Assembly: GCF_900323885.1 (NCBI RefSeq)
Contig: NZ_OOHJ01000018.1
Coordinates: 1,723,001-1,787,000 of the forward strand
Direction: 5' to 3'
Source of the DNA: [Actinomadura] parvosata subsp. kistnae
GTDB taxonomy: Bacteria; Actinomycetota; Actinomycetes; Streptosporangiales; Streptosporangiaceae
DNA length: 64,000 bases
The notes under the pieces are model-generated. The model saw nothing but the letters and a program-made list of their open reading frames with translations, did not search any database and was not told where the DNA came from. The translations under genes were made by a program, and so were the position numbers. This document shows, one piece after another, positions 8,608 to 16,894 of the stretch (position 1 is the first letter of the stretch; each line of letters opens with the position of its first letter).

Positions 8608-8637
8608 ACATTACGGGGGCGGTCTCGGCGATGTCAA
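8608..8637 (-). promoter_or_regulatory. Promoter of the sugar importer operon
   Basis: On the minus strand TTGACA (8637-8632), an 18-bp spacer and TAATGT (8613-8608). This is a good match to a housekeeping sigma promoter. The operator at 8578-8599 follows directly. Confidence 0.7.
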
Positions 8638-8664
8638 TGAGGTGACGGCGCTTCCGGACGATTT

Positions 8665-8680
8665 CGTGAATCCATTCACG
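8665..8680. promoter_or_regulatory. LacI-family operator in the lacI promoter region
   Basis: CGTGAATCCATTCACG, the same core as the other two operators with a single mismatch at the centre. It lies upstream of the lacI gene, just before a TAGGCT -10-like hexamer at 8688-8693, so negative autoregulation is likely. Confidence 0.8.
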
Positions 8681-8734
8681 GGTCCGCTAGGCTGAGGCCC
8701 GACATCGCTCGGGAACGCGTGAGTGAGGAGCCCG

Positions 8735-9769
8735 ATGGCCGCCGGATCAGCGCCGAAGCAGTCGAAGGCCGACGTCTCCACCCCCACGGTCGCCGACGTC
8801 GCCGCCCGCGCGGGCGTCTCGCGCGCCACCGTCTCCTACACCTTCACCCAGCCGGGCCGGGTCTCCCCCGACCTGCGGCGGCGCGTCATCGAGGCCGCCG
8901 ACGAGCTCGGCTACGTCGGCAACGAGGCGGCCCGCCGGCTCCGCGTGGGCCACAGCCTGGCCCTCGGGCTGCTGGTCTCCAACATCGGCAACCCCGTCTA
9001 CGCCGAGCTCGCCGCCGGCGCCGAGGCCGAGGCCGCCGCCCACGGCCGCTTCATCCTCGTGGCCAACAGCGACGAGAGCCAGGAGCGCGAGCGCGCCTAC
9101 CTGAGCTTCTTCGAGTCCCAGCAGGTCAGCGGCATCCTCGCGGCCCCCGTCGGCGACGTGCCCGAGGAGCTGCTCGGCATGGGCCGCAGGGGCACGCCGT
9201 TCGTCCTGGTCGGCACGGCCACGGGGCCGCACAGCTATCCGGCGATCTCCGGCGACAACGAGCGCGGCGGCCACCTCGCGGCCACCCACCTGCTCGACCA
9301 GGGGCGGCGGCGGCTGATCTTCATCGGCGGCCCGCACCCCCACGTCGACCTGCGGCTCGCGGGGGCCAAGCGGGCGGTCGAGGAGTCCGGCGAACCCGCC
9401 TCGCTGGAGATCATCCGGGTGCAGGTGCAGACCGCGAAGGTCGGCGAGGCGGTCGCGCGCACGCTGCTGCGCCGGCCGGCCGACGGCTTCCCCGACGGCA
9501 TCGTGGCCGGCAACGACCTGCTCGCGCTGGGCCTGCTGCACGGGCTGATCATGGGCGGGCTGCGGGTGCCGGAGGACCTGTCCCTGGTCGGGTACGACGA
9601 CATAGAGTTCGCCGACTTCGCCATCGTGCCGCTGACCACCATCCGTCATCCGTCGGCGGCGCTCGGCGCGAGTGCCGTGCGCATCCTGCTGGGAATGGAG
9701 ACGGAACGCGACACGCTGGGGCGTTTCGAGCCCGAGCTGGTGATCCGCGAGACCTCCCTGCCCGGCTGA
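8735..9769 (+). CDS. LacI family transcriptional regulator
   Basis: 344 residues. The N-terminal helix-turn-helix and hinge (TVADVAARAGVSRATVSYTF to RRLRVG) is followed by a periplasmic-binding-protein-like effector domain (LALGLLVSNIGNPVYAELAAG ... GIVAGNDLLALGLLHG ... VPEDLSLVGYDDIEFADF). The ATG at 8735 was chosen because GTGAGGAG precedes it; an in-frame GTG at 8723 has no such site. Three matching operators surround the gene, so it is very probably the local repressor of the importer operon, of itself and of the 999-residue secreted enzyme. The inducer is probably an oligosaccharide released by those enzymes. Confidence 0.95.
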   Translation: MAAGSAPKQSKADVSTPTVADVAARAGVSRATVSYTFTQPGRVSPDLRRRVIEAADELGYVGNEAARRLRVGHSLALGLLVSNIGNPVYAELAAGAEAEAAAHGRFILVANSDESQERERAYLSFFESQQVSGILAAPVGDVPEELLGMGRRGTPFVLVGTATGPHSYPAISGDNERGGHLAATHLLDQGRRRLIFIGGPHPHVDLRLAGAKRAVEESGEPASLEIIRVQVQTAKVGEAVARTLLRRPADGFPDGIVAGNDLLALGLLHGLIMGGLRVPEDLSLVGYDDIEFADFAIVPLTTIRHPSAALGASAVRILLGMETERDTLGRFEPELVIRETSLPG

Positions 9770-9779
9770 TCAGGGGTTG

Positions 9780-9809
9780 TTGACACGGCCGCGAGGCCGC
9801 TCGTAGGCT
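9780..9809 (+). promoter_or_regulatory. Promoter of the 999-residue secreted enzyme gene
   Basis: TTGACA (9780-9785), 18-bp spacer, TAGGCT (9804-9809). A LacI operator begins 16 bp downstream of the -10 box. Confidence 0.7.
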
Positions 9810-9825
9810 CCGCCCCATCGCATTG

Positions 9826-9843
9826 TCGTGAATCGATTCACGA
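9826..9843. promoter_or_regulatory. LacI-family operator, perfect 18-bp palindrome
   Basis: TCGTGAATCGATTCACGA, identical over 18 bp to the core of the operator at 8578-8599. It sits between the promoter at 9780-9809 and the start codon at 9910, placing the secreted enzyme in the same regulon as the importer. Confidence 0.9.
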
Positions 9844-9909
9844 TCATGGTAGCCACATCAGCGCAGGTCACGTCCCTCTCCGCGCTGGCACCCCCTGGAA
9901 GGCACCATC

Positions 9910-12909
9910 ATGAGCCAGAAACGCGTCGCCGCGGTGGCCATCACCGCGGCGCTGGCGCTGACCCCCGCCACCCCCGCCGCCGCAGCCCCGCAGCAGGCCC
10001 CGCTCCCCGAGGTCGCCGCCCTCGACCCCGGCACGATCGACCTCGCCGACTTCACCGGCCTCGAACAGCAGATCGCCCCCTACCTGGGCAACCTCGCCCG
10101 CCTGGCCAACAGCGTCAACGACGACAGCGCCACCGACTACGGCTTCATCACCTGCGGCTGCTGGCGCACCGGGCAGGGCCCGAGCGACGCCCGCGTCATG
10201 GAGAACGTCCTCACCCTCGCCTACTTCTACACCGCCGACCGCCCCTGGAACCCCTACCACCGCGACCCGGCCCTGCGCGGCCGGCTGGAGGCCGCGCTGC
10301 GGTTCCTGCTGACCACCCAGAACGACGACGGCTCGTTCCCGCAGGGCTCCGGCGACGTGCACTCGCGGGCCGCCACCGGGTTCGCGCTGGAGCTGTACGC
10401 GATCATGCTGGACCTCCTCGACGCCGACGGCACGCTCGACCCCGCCCTGGTCACCGGGCTGACCACGGCCATGAAGGCCGCGAGCAGGTGGTTCCTGGAG
10501 GACGAGGAGGTGTGGGGGCCGCGCGGCGCCCAGTTCGCCAACCAGGTCGCCGGCGGCCTCGTCGGCGTCTCCCGCCTGCTCCCCCGCTTCGGCGACGCCG
10601 CCCTGCGCACCCGCTTCGAGCAGCGGCTGGCCGAGCACGAGCGGGTCTCGCAGAGCGAGGCCGGCTTCTACCGCGACGGCACGGTCGCCCACCGCTACAG
10701 CCTCGAAGTCGAGTCGGAGGACCTGGCCGGCTGGGCCGACCCCGCCACCCGGCCGGTCATCGACCGGATGCAGGGCCGCTACCTGGACTGGGCCCAGTAC
10801 AACCTGCTCTACGACCAGGCGCTCGACGGCTACTTCATCAACACCGCCATCGACTCCCGGCACCGCGGCTGGAACTACGCCGACGAGCTGCCCATCGGCT
10901 CCAACAACCTCTGGGGCGCAGTGCTCCCGCAGGCCCGCGCCTACTCGGCCACCCGGGAGGAGACCGAGCAGCGCCGCGCCGCGTTCGCGAAGGCCGGCTG
11001 GCAGACCTCCGTCGCCCCGCTCATCGCCCCGACCTGGGCCTACCTCGACCCGGCGATCATCAGGGACGTGGCGCTGGGCGAGGAGTACCACCCGGCGGCG
11101 GCCGAGCGCCTGGCCGCCATCAAGACGCTGCGCCCCTACGCCGGCGCCCCGTACACCGAGCACCGCGCCGACTCCGTCACCGGCCAGCGGTTCGTCTTCG
11201 CCAAGCGCACCGCGTACGCCGTCGGCCTGGGGTTCGGCAAGCACGTCACCACCCAGTACGGCTTCTGGGACAACCAGCGGTTCGGCCTCAACTACCTGTA
11301 CGACCCGAAGCTCGGCGTCATCGTCCAGGGCCAGAACGCGCCCCAGATCGGCGCTCCCCGCACCCGGCCCGGGGACGCGGAGCTGTCGTGGGGCACCGGA
11401 TGGACGGCGGCGGACGGCCTCCACTTCGACTCCTACGACCAGCCCGTGCCCGCCTTCTACCGCGACGGCGCCCCCGTGGACCCGGCGACGGCCGGCGACC
11501 TCGACGACCTGGAGATCCGGTACGCGGCGGCGGGCGGCACCAAGTCCGTGACCCTGGACGACCGGCTGCGGGTGCGCGTCGAGGCCGGCTCCACGCCGTT
11601 CTTCGAGCGCATCCCCCTCGTGCTGGACGCGGACGACACCGTGCGGTGGATCGGCGGCGGGCCCGTGGCTGTCGGCTCGCGCTCCGAAGCCGCGAACGTC
11701 TCCGGCGTCGTCGTCAACCGCGACGGCCGCAGCCTGGAGATCCGCTGGTCCGGCACCGGCTCGGCGGTGCTGTGGCCGTCGTCCTTCCCCGTGGCGAGCG
11801 GCAAGCGCACGCTCCAGGTGCTCGATGTCAAGGCCCAGGGCACGCTGGCGTACGACCTGCGGGTGGTGGACGACGCGTGCGCCGGCTCGGACGAGCGGGC
11901 GCACGTCTTCATCGGCGACCGCGACACCGGCGTGGCCAACGCGGACGACGGCACCGGCTGCACGGTCGCCGACCGCCTGCGCGCCGGCGACCAGTGGGAC
12001 GGCCACCACGCGTTCGTCACCCACGTCACCAAGACCACCGCGGCGCTGGTCCGTAAGGACGTGCTGAGCCGGCGCGACGCCGCCCGCCTGGTCGCCGCGG
12101 CGGCCCGCTCCGACGTCGGCAAGAACCTCGTCACCGCCTCGCTCGGCGCGGCGGAGGCGGTGGCGGGCACGCGCGTCGAGGTGCGGCTCTCCGGCCGCAC
12201 GATCCGCGAGGCGACGGTGTCGGGCCCCTGCCTGGCCGAGCCCGTAACCACCCAGGCGACCGCGCAGGTCACCGTGCGGGAGACGACGCTGCCCGGCCCG
12301 TGCCCGCTCACCGTCCGCACCGTACGCACCAGCGGCACGACCGAGCTGGACACCCTCCCGCTGACCGTCGTGCCGGACGCCCAGGGTGTCGTCTTCCGCG
12401 ACAGCTTCTCCGCGCCGTCGCAGGCGTGGACCGTCGTGGACGGCGCCTGGAGCGTCACCGGCGGCGTCTACCGCCAGCAGGACACGACCAGGACGGGCTG
12501 GCGCAGCTACGTCAACGGCCTGACGATCGCCGACGGCGCGGTGGAGACCCGCGTCGACTTCCGCACACTCGCGACCTCGACCGCGTTCGCCGGCGTCCAG
12601 GTGCGCACCGCCCAGCCGGGAGACGCCTACACGCAGTCCGGCTACCTCGTCTACCTGCGCCCCAACGGCTCCGTGGACGTCTACAAGGCCGGCAAGGGCG
12701 TGCTCGCGACCGGCACGGGCGCGGCGGTCAGCGGCCCGACGAGGCTCCGGGTCGAGCTGCGCGGCGCCGAGCTGCGGGCCTTCGTCGGCGACGAGCCGTC
12801 GCCGCGCGTCACCGTGACCGACCCGGACCCGGTCACCGGCGCGGGCTCCGTCCAGCTCGTCACGGGCCGGGCCGCGGTCGACTTCGACGACGTCCGGGTG
12901 ATGAGGTGA
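9910..12909 (+). CDS. Large secreted putative glycan-active enzyme
   Basis: 999 residues with a clear signal peptide (AVAITAALALTPATPAAAAP). Residues about 40-420 are helical with repeated aromatic and acidic clusters (FITCGCWRTGQGPSDARVMENVL; TTQNDDGSFPQGSGDVHSRAATGFALELYA), fitting an (alpha/alpha) toroid as in polysaccharide lyases and glycan hydrolases. Residues about 430-770 are beta-rich, with MRTQYGFWDN-like aromatic motifs (HVTTQYGFWDNQRFGLNYLY) reminiscent of the middle domains of lyases. The C-terminal 190 residues (FRDSFSAPSQAWTVVDGAWSV ... VDFDDVRVM) form a concanavalin/LamG-like carbohydrate-binding domain. The family is not recognised. LacI control and the importer next door support polysaccharide depolymerisation. 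Confidence 0.7.
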   Translation: MSQKRVAAVAITAALALTPATPAAAAPQQAPLPEVAALDPGTIDLADFTGLEQQIAPYLGNLARLANSVNDDSATDYGFITCGCWRTGQGPSDARVMENVLTLAYFYTADRPWNPYHRDPALRGRLEAALRFLLTTQNDDGSFPQGSGDVHSRAATGFALELYAIMLDLLDADGTLDPALVTGLTTAMKAASRWFLEDEEVWGPRGAQFANQVAGGLVGVSRLLPRFGDAALRTRFEQRLAEHERVSQSEAGFYRDGTVAHRYSLEVESEDLAGWADPATRPVIDRMQGRYLDWAQYNLLYDQALDGYFINTAIDSRHRGWNYADELPIGSNNLWGAVLPQARAYSATREETEQRRAAFAKAGWQTSVAPLIAPTWAYLDPAIIRDVALGEEYHPAAAERLAAIKTLRPYAGAPYTEHRADSVTGQRFVFAKRTAYAVGLGFGKHVTTQYGFWDNQRFGLNYLYDPKLGVIVQGQNAPQIGAPRTRPGDAELSWGTGWTAADGLHFDSYDQPVPAFYRDGAPVDPATAGDLDDLEIRYAAAGGTKSVTLDDRLRVRVEAGSTPFFERIPLVLDADDTVRWIGGGPVAVGSRSEAANVSGVVVNRDGRSLEIRWSGTGSAVLWPSSFPVASGKRTLQVLDVKAQGTLAYDLRVVDDACAGSDERAHVFIGDRDTGVANADDGTGCTVADRLRAGDQWDGHHAFVTHVTKTTAALVRKDVLSRRDAARLVAAAARSDVGKNLVTASLGAAEAVAGTRVEVRLSGRTIREATVSGPCLAEPVTTQATAQVTVRETTLPGPCPLTVRTVRTSGTTELDTLPLTVVPDAQGVVFRDSFSAPSQAWTVVDGAWSVTGGVYRQQDTTRTGWRSYVNGLTIADGAVETRVDFRTLATSTAFAGVQVRTAQPGDAYTQSGYLVYLRPNGSVDVYKAGKGVLATGTGAAVSGPTRLRVELRGAELRAFVGDEPSPRVTVTDPDPVTGAGSVQLVTGRAAVDFDDVRVMR

Positions 12910-12910
12910 C

Positions 12911-14716
12911 TCAGCGCTCGCAGGCGGCCGGCCGCGACTGGGCCGCGCGGACCCGCTCGACGTCGAGCTTGTCCGTGCGGTCGAAGCGGTAGATGCCGTT
13001 CTCCTCCTGGAAGACGTCGGTGAGCTGCGTGTAGCAGTAGCCGAACATGTCGGGGTCGTCGAGCAGCACCCCGGTCAGCCCGGCGAAGCGGGCGTGGAAC
13101 TCCTCCTCGTCGCGCACGCGCTGCCCGTAGCCCCAGGAGCCGACGCGGGCGGCGTCCTGCTCGGTGCCGGCCAGCTCGGGGTTCCACCAGATGCCGCCGT
13201 ACTCGCTGACGAAGTACGGCTGCCCCCGGTACGGGACGGAGACGGGCCGGCCGCCGTCGGCGGTGTTGACGTACGGCTCGTCCTTGCCCAGCCCGCCCAC
13301 CTGCGCGGCGAACGCCGCCGGGTCCTGCTCGTAGTTGTGCGCGTCGTAGACGTCGGTCTCGGGCACCCGGTGGCTGTAGCCGGAGGCGTCGAGGACGGGG
13401 CGGGTGGGGTCGGCCAGCTTCGTGGCCAGGAACAGGGCGCGGGTGACGTCGTCGAGCTGGGTGACCCGGTCGTCGATGGCCTGGCCCGTCTCGTTGAGCG
13501 GGCACCAGCCGATGATGGACGGGTGCGAGTGGTCGCGCTCCAGGACCTCCAGCCACTGGGTGACGAACGACGCCGTGGGGTGCTGCTCCAGCCCGTCGAA
13601 GGCGCCCCAGTCGCCGAACTCGCCCCACACCAGGTAGCCGAGCCGGTCGGCGTGGTAGAGGAAACGCTCCTCGAACACCTTCTGGTGCAGCCGCGCGCCG
13701 TTGAAGCCGGCGGCCGTCGCCAGCTCGATGTCGCGCAGCAGGGCGGCGTCGGAGGGGGCGGTCATGAGGCCGTCGGGGTAGTAGCCCTGGTCGAGGACGA
13801 GCCGCTGGAAGACGGGCCGGCCGTTGATCAGCACGCGCCTGCCGTCGATGGCGACGGAGCGCAGCCCGGCGTAGCTGTCCACGGCGTCCGTGATCGCGCC
13901 GCCGGCGTCGAGCAGCTCGATCCGCACGTCGTACAGGAAGCCCTCGCCGGGCTCCCACAGGCGGACCCGGTCCGCGGGCAGCTCCAGGCGCAGGGACGGG
14001 GCGAGATCCACGTCGGCGCGCGCGGTCGCGGTCGCGACGGGGCCCCCGGCGTCGGAAACGGTCACGCGGACCGTGCTGCCCGGCCGGTTGGCCGACAGCG
14101 GGGTGACGACGGTGAAGGAGGACGTCGCCACCTGCGGAGTGATGCGCGGCCGGCGCAGGTGCACGTCGGGGACCGGCTCCAGCCACACCGTCTGCCAGAT
14201 GCCGGTGGTGCGGGTGTAGAGGCACTCGTAGTTGCCGTAGCGGGTGGACTGCTTGCCTCGCGCCTGCGGCCCGTGACGGGGGTCGCGGGCGCGTACGACG
14301 ATCGTCGCGTCCTCGCCGGGGCGGGCCACGTCCGACAGGTCGGCCGTGAACGGCGAGAAGCCGCCGCGGTGGCGGGCCACCTCCACGCCGTTCACCCACA
14401 CGGTGGCGTCGTGGTCGACGGCCCCGAAGTGCAGCAACGTGCGGCGGCCGGCCCACGCGGCGGGGATCGGCACCGTGCGGCGGTACCAGACCGCCTCCAT
14501 GAAGTCGGTGTGCCCGAGCCCCGACAGCTCCGACTCGGGCGCGAACGGCACGGTGATCGTCCCCGCGAGGTCCCGCTCGCGCAGGCCGCGCTCCAGGCCG
14601 GAGTCGGCGGCGTCGATCTCGAACTGCCACTGCCCGTTGAGGTTCAGCCAGTCGGGGCGGACCATCTGGGGGCGCGGATATTCCGGACGCGGAAGGTCAA
14701 GGGCCACGGGCCTCAT
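12911..14716 (-). CDS. Glycoside hydrolase family 2 enzyme (beta-glucuronidase/galactosidase-like)
   Basis: About 601 residues. The family order is visible: jelly-roll sugar-binding domain (PRPEYPRPQMVRPDWLNLNGQWQFEIDAAD ... VWVNGVEVARHRGGFSPFTADL), immunoglobulin-like domain, then the catalytic TIM barrel. The acid/base is E409 in PLNETGQ and the nucleophile is E505 in FVSEYGG. No signal peptide, so it should act inside the cell on imported oligosaccharide. The ATG at 14716 was chosen because the signature starts soon after it; an in-frame longer reading would overlap the upstream membrane-protein gene. It converges on the 999-residue enzyme gene with 1 bp between them. Linkage specificity (glucuronide, galactoside or mannoside) cannot be read. 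Confidence 0.88.
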   Translation of the reverse strand: MRPVALDLPRPEYPRPQMVRPDWLNLNGQWQFEIDAADSGLERGLRERDLAGTITVPFAPESELSGLGHTDFMEAVWYRRTVPIPAAWAGRRTLLHFGAVDHDATVWVNGVEVARHRGGFSPFTADLSDVARPGEDATIVVRARDPRHGPQARGKQSTRYGNYECLYTRTTGIWQTVWLEPVPDVHLRRPRITPQVATSSFTVVTPLSANRPGSTVRVTVSDAGGPVATATARADVDLAPSLRLELPADRVRLWEPGEGFLYDVRIELLDAGGAITDAVDSYAGLRSVAIDGRRVLINGRPVFQRLVLDQGYYPDGLMTAPSDAALLRDIELATAAGFNGARLHQKVFEERFLYHADRLGYLVWGEFGDWGAFDGLEQHPTASFVTQWLEVLERDHSHPSIIGWCPLNETGQAIDDRVTQLDDVTRALFLATKLADPTRPVLDASGYSHRVPETDVYDAHNYEQDPAAFAAQVGGLGKDEPYVNTADGGRPVSVPYRGQPYFVSEYGGIWWNPELAGTEQDAARVGSWGYGQRVRDEEEFHARFAGLTGVLLDDPDMFGYCYTQLTDVFQEENGIYRFDRTDKLDVERVRAAQSRPAACER

Positions 14717-14723
14717 CGTAGGG

Positions 14724-15368
14724 TCAGACGAACAGCAGGACGATGATCGCAATGCCGAGCGTGAAGTCGAGCACGGCACAGAACTCGGCGAGCGACCGGG
14801 TCACCACCTGGTTCGCCCGCCACACGATCACGTCCTGCACGGCGTGGCCGATGAGGGCCGCCGCGACCAGACACGTGCCGAGCACCGGGTCCAGCGACAG
14901 GGCGACCAGCGCCGCCGCCCCCAGGACGAGCATCAGCGGGATCTGCACGGCGGCCAGCCTGGGCCGCCGCGGCAGGTCGCTCACCAGGGCGAGCACGACG
15001 ACGGTGACCGCCCCCGCGACCAGCATCGTCCACAGCTCGCCGCCGAGCACCCGCACCACCGTCACCCCCACGACGGCCGCGCCGAACAGGATCCACACCG
15101 CTCCCGGCCGCCCGACGAGGGCGGTGCCGAGGTAGATGAGGGCGGCGAGGAAGACGATGAGCGCCTGGCCGCGCCCGTCCTGCTCGTCCGCGACGGAAAG
15201 CGCCATCGCCGCCAGGCCCGCCAGGGTCGGCCAGCGGTGAGCGAGAAAACCCAGCACCCGGCCCGCGGACAGGCGGTCCGCGGGGAGCCGATCGGCGGGG
15301 ATTCGGCCAGCGGGGATTCGGTCGGCGGAGAGGCCGTCACCGGCCGGGGAGGGGGAAACGTCTGCCAT
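14724..15368 (-). CDS. Integral membrane protein with N-terminal pentapeptide-like repeats
   Basis: About 214 residues from the ATG at 15368; a longer reading starts at 15440. The N-terminal 35 residues contain a five-residue tandem repeat of the type A-(D/G)-R-(I/L)-(P/S), followed by about six hydrophobic helices (LAGLAAMALSVAD, ALIVFLAALIYLGTALVG, TMLVAGAVTVVVLALVSDL, QIPLMLVLGAAALVALSL). No family recognised. It ends 7 bp before the GH2 gene on the same strand, so the two may be cotranscribed. Confidence 0.7.
   Translation of the reverse strand: MADVSPSPAGDGLSADRIPAGRIPADRLPADRLSAGRVLGFLAHRWPTLAGLAAMALSVADEQDGRGQALIVFLAALIYLGTALVGRPGAVWILFGAAVVGVTVVRVLGGELWTMLVAGAVTVVVLALVSDLPRRPRLAAVQIPLMLVLGAAALVALSLDPVLGTCLVAAALIGHAVQDVIVWRANQVVTRSLAEFCAVLDFTLGIAIIVLLFV
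15264..15335. repeat. 15-bp tandem repeat, about 4.8 copies
   Basis: Degenerate 15-bp units starting at 15264, 15279, 15294, 15309 and 15324 encode the five-residue repeat at the N terminus of the membrane protein. The period is a multiple of three, so the frame is kept. Confidence 0.75.
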
Positions 15369-15452
15369 GCCCCCGACCCTCCCCTTCCGGGCCGCCCGGC
15401 GTCCCGCTGCGCCCGCCGGGCCGTCCGGAATCCTGGGCATCCGGTCCGATCG

Positions 15453-15803
15453 TCACCCGATCCGGCCGGCGGCCCCGCCCTCGTGGGCCTCGACGGCGGC
15501 GAGGCCGGCCGGGCGCATGCGGCCCTGCTCGCGCAGCCGCGCCACCCGGTCGAGGTTGCGCTGCGACCAGCGGCTGCGCGGCCGGCGCGGGCTGTAACGC
15601 TGCAGGTACGTGGCGGCGTCGCGGCGGCGGGTCAGGCCGTCGATCCAGCCGTGGCACAGCGCCTCCTCCAGAGCCTGCTCGTACGTGAGGCTCGTCGGCC
15701 GCGTCGTGCCCTTCTTGGCCAGCACCACCCACGCCTCGCGCTCCGTGCCGTGGTGGCCGGCCAGCCAGCTCCGCCACGCGGCGGCGTCCTGGAAGATCAT
15801 CAT
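15453..15803 (-). CDS. YdeI/OmpD-associated family protein
   Basis: 116 residues. Family segments include FQDAAAWRSWLAGHHGTEREAWVVLAKKG, the conserved YEQALEEALCHGWIDGLTRR and the RYSPRRPRSRWSQRNLDRVARL block. The ATG at 15803 overlaps the stop of the VOC gene (ATGATGA), so it is translated from the same message. Cytoplasmic; the molecular role of the family is not established. The family's C-terminal YdhG/DUF1801-like extension is absent, giving a slightly short protein. Confidence 0.85.
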   Translation of the reverse strand: MMIFQDAAAWRSWLAGHHGTEREAWVVLAKKGTTRPTSLTYEQALEEALCHGWIDGLTRRRDAATYLQRYSPRRPRSRWSQRNLDRVARLREQGRMRPAGLAAVEAHEGGAAGRIG

Positions 15804-16228
15804 GACGTGCCCTTCATGGACGCGAGGATCTCCAGGTAGTGGGGGTTGTACATCAGGCCGAGGACGTTCCCCCAGGGGTCGATGACGGAGGCGGTGATGA
15901 ACCCGTCGCCCCGGTCGTGGACCGGGTCGTGCTCCTTGGCGCCCATCGCCACGAGCCGCTCGACCGCCGCCGGCACGTCGTCGACATGCCAGTGGATCAT
16001 GGCGCCGGCGGGCCGGCCGATCGTGGCGGGGTCGGGCGTCATGGCCAGGGGCGTGCCGGCGTACTGACTGTGGATGACGCCGAACTCGTGCTGGTAGTCG
16101 CCGATGCGCCACTCCATGTACGCCGGGGTGTCCATGTACGGCGGGATGCCGAACAGCTCGGTGTACCAGCGCTTGGTCGCCTCGAAGTCGGGCGAGTAGA
16201 AGGCGGTGGTGCTGAGTCCCCGCAACAT
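15800..16228 (-). CDS. VOC family (glyoxalase/bleomycin-resistance-like) protein
   Basis: 142 residues forming one VOC module pair: STTAFYSPDFEATKRWYTELFG, WRIGDYQHEFGVI, HWHVDDVPAAVERLVAMGAKEHDPV, and FITASVIDPWGNVLGLMYNPHYLEI. Members use paired beta-alpha-beta-beta-beta units to bind a metal; several metal-ligand positions (H, E) are present. The ATG at 16228 is preceded by GAGAGGAG. It heads a two-gene operon with the YdeI-like gene and has a perfect 10-bp dyad 45 bp upstream. Substrate unknown. Confidence 0.88.
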   Translation of the reverse strand: MLRGLSTTAFYSPDFEATKRWYTELFGIPPYMDTPAYMEWRIGDYQHEFGVIHSQYAGTPLAMTPDPATIGRPAGAMIHWHVDDVPAAVERLVAMGAKEHDPVHDRGDGFITASVIDPWGNVLGLMYNPHYLEILASMKGTS

Positions 16229-16272
16229 GTCGTGCTCCTCTCGGTGGGTTCGTACGTTCATCATCAACCCCT

Positions 16273-16297
16273 AAAGTGCTCACCAATTGAGCACTTT
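16273..16297. promoter_or_regulatory. Inverted repeat upstream of the VOC operon
   Basis: AAAGTGCTCA (16273-16282) and its exact complement TGAGCACTTT (16288-16297), separated by CCAAT. A likely operator for a dimeric winged-helix regulator. No matching regulator gene is adjacent, so control is probably in trans. Confidence 0.65.
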
Positions 16298-16333
16298 TCC
16301 GAGCGAGTTTTCACGGCCGGAGAAATACCACTT

Positions 16334-16894
16334 TCACGGCCAGAGGAACACCAGGAGAGTGAGGGCGAGGGTCAGGGCCACGAAGCCGGGCGTCCTGGGC
16401 CGGCGGGCGGCCTCCCGCCGCGACGCGACGACCAGCGAGACGATCAGGGTAAGCGCGGCGAGCAGGTGCAGGCCGTACCAGACGACGATCGGAACCCCGC
16501 CGAGAGCGGTGCCGGCGAACAGGTCGTCCACCGAGCCGTAGCCGCCCAGCATGCCGGCCACGGTCAGGCCCAGGCCGAGCCACGCGGGCGCGTACCGGAA
16601 GTGCCCGAGCATCGCCCAGACGACGGTGCCCAGCAGGAGCAGGGTGGTGGAGCTGAGGTGCAGCTGCCGGAGGAGCAGGCCGCCGCGCACGTCGAAGCTG
16701 ATCTCCAGCGCCGACTGGTAGGCGGCGCTCATGGGGACGCCGCGCAGCGGCTCGTAGCCGCCGTCGTAGAACACCTCCTCGCCGGAGGGCGCGTAGTGCA
16801 GGGCCAGGAAGGCACCGGTGGCCAGGACGACCGCGAAGCAGTAGATCAGCATCTCGCCCACGAGCTGCCTGGCCCGCTCCACCCGCTCAGTCAA
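16334..16894 (-). CDS. Cytochrome b N-terminal-like membrane protein, probable mono-heme variant
   Basis: 186 residues with about five membrane helices. The pattern TGAFLALHYAPS, then AYQSALEISFDVRGGLLLRQLH, matches helices A and B of cytochrome b of the bc complex; YGLHLLAALTLIVSLVV matches helix D. Each ligand helix of diheme cytochrome b carries two His 14 residues apart. Here only the first of each pair remains (H79 and H143); positions 93 and 157 are W and A. The protein lacks the C-terminal half of cytochrome b. The TTG start at 16894 overlaps the PL8 gene; the GTG at 16882 is an alternative. Confidence 0.7.
   Translation of the reverse strand: MTERVERARQLVGEMLIYCFAVVLATGAFLALHYAPSGEEVFYDGGYEPLRGVPMSAAYQSALEISFDVRGGLLLRQLHLSSTTLLLLGTVVWAMLGHFRYAPAWLGLGLTVAGMLGGYGSVDDLFAGTALGGVPIVVWYGLHLLAALTLIVSLVVASRREAARRPRTPGFVALTLALTLLVFLWP

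Noticed and set aside
12910..12910. A terminator between the convergent 999-residue enzyme and GH2 genes.
   Set aside because: Only 1 bp separates the stop codons and no hairpin with a T-run is visible.
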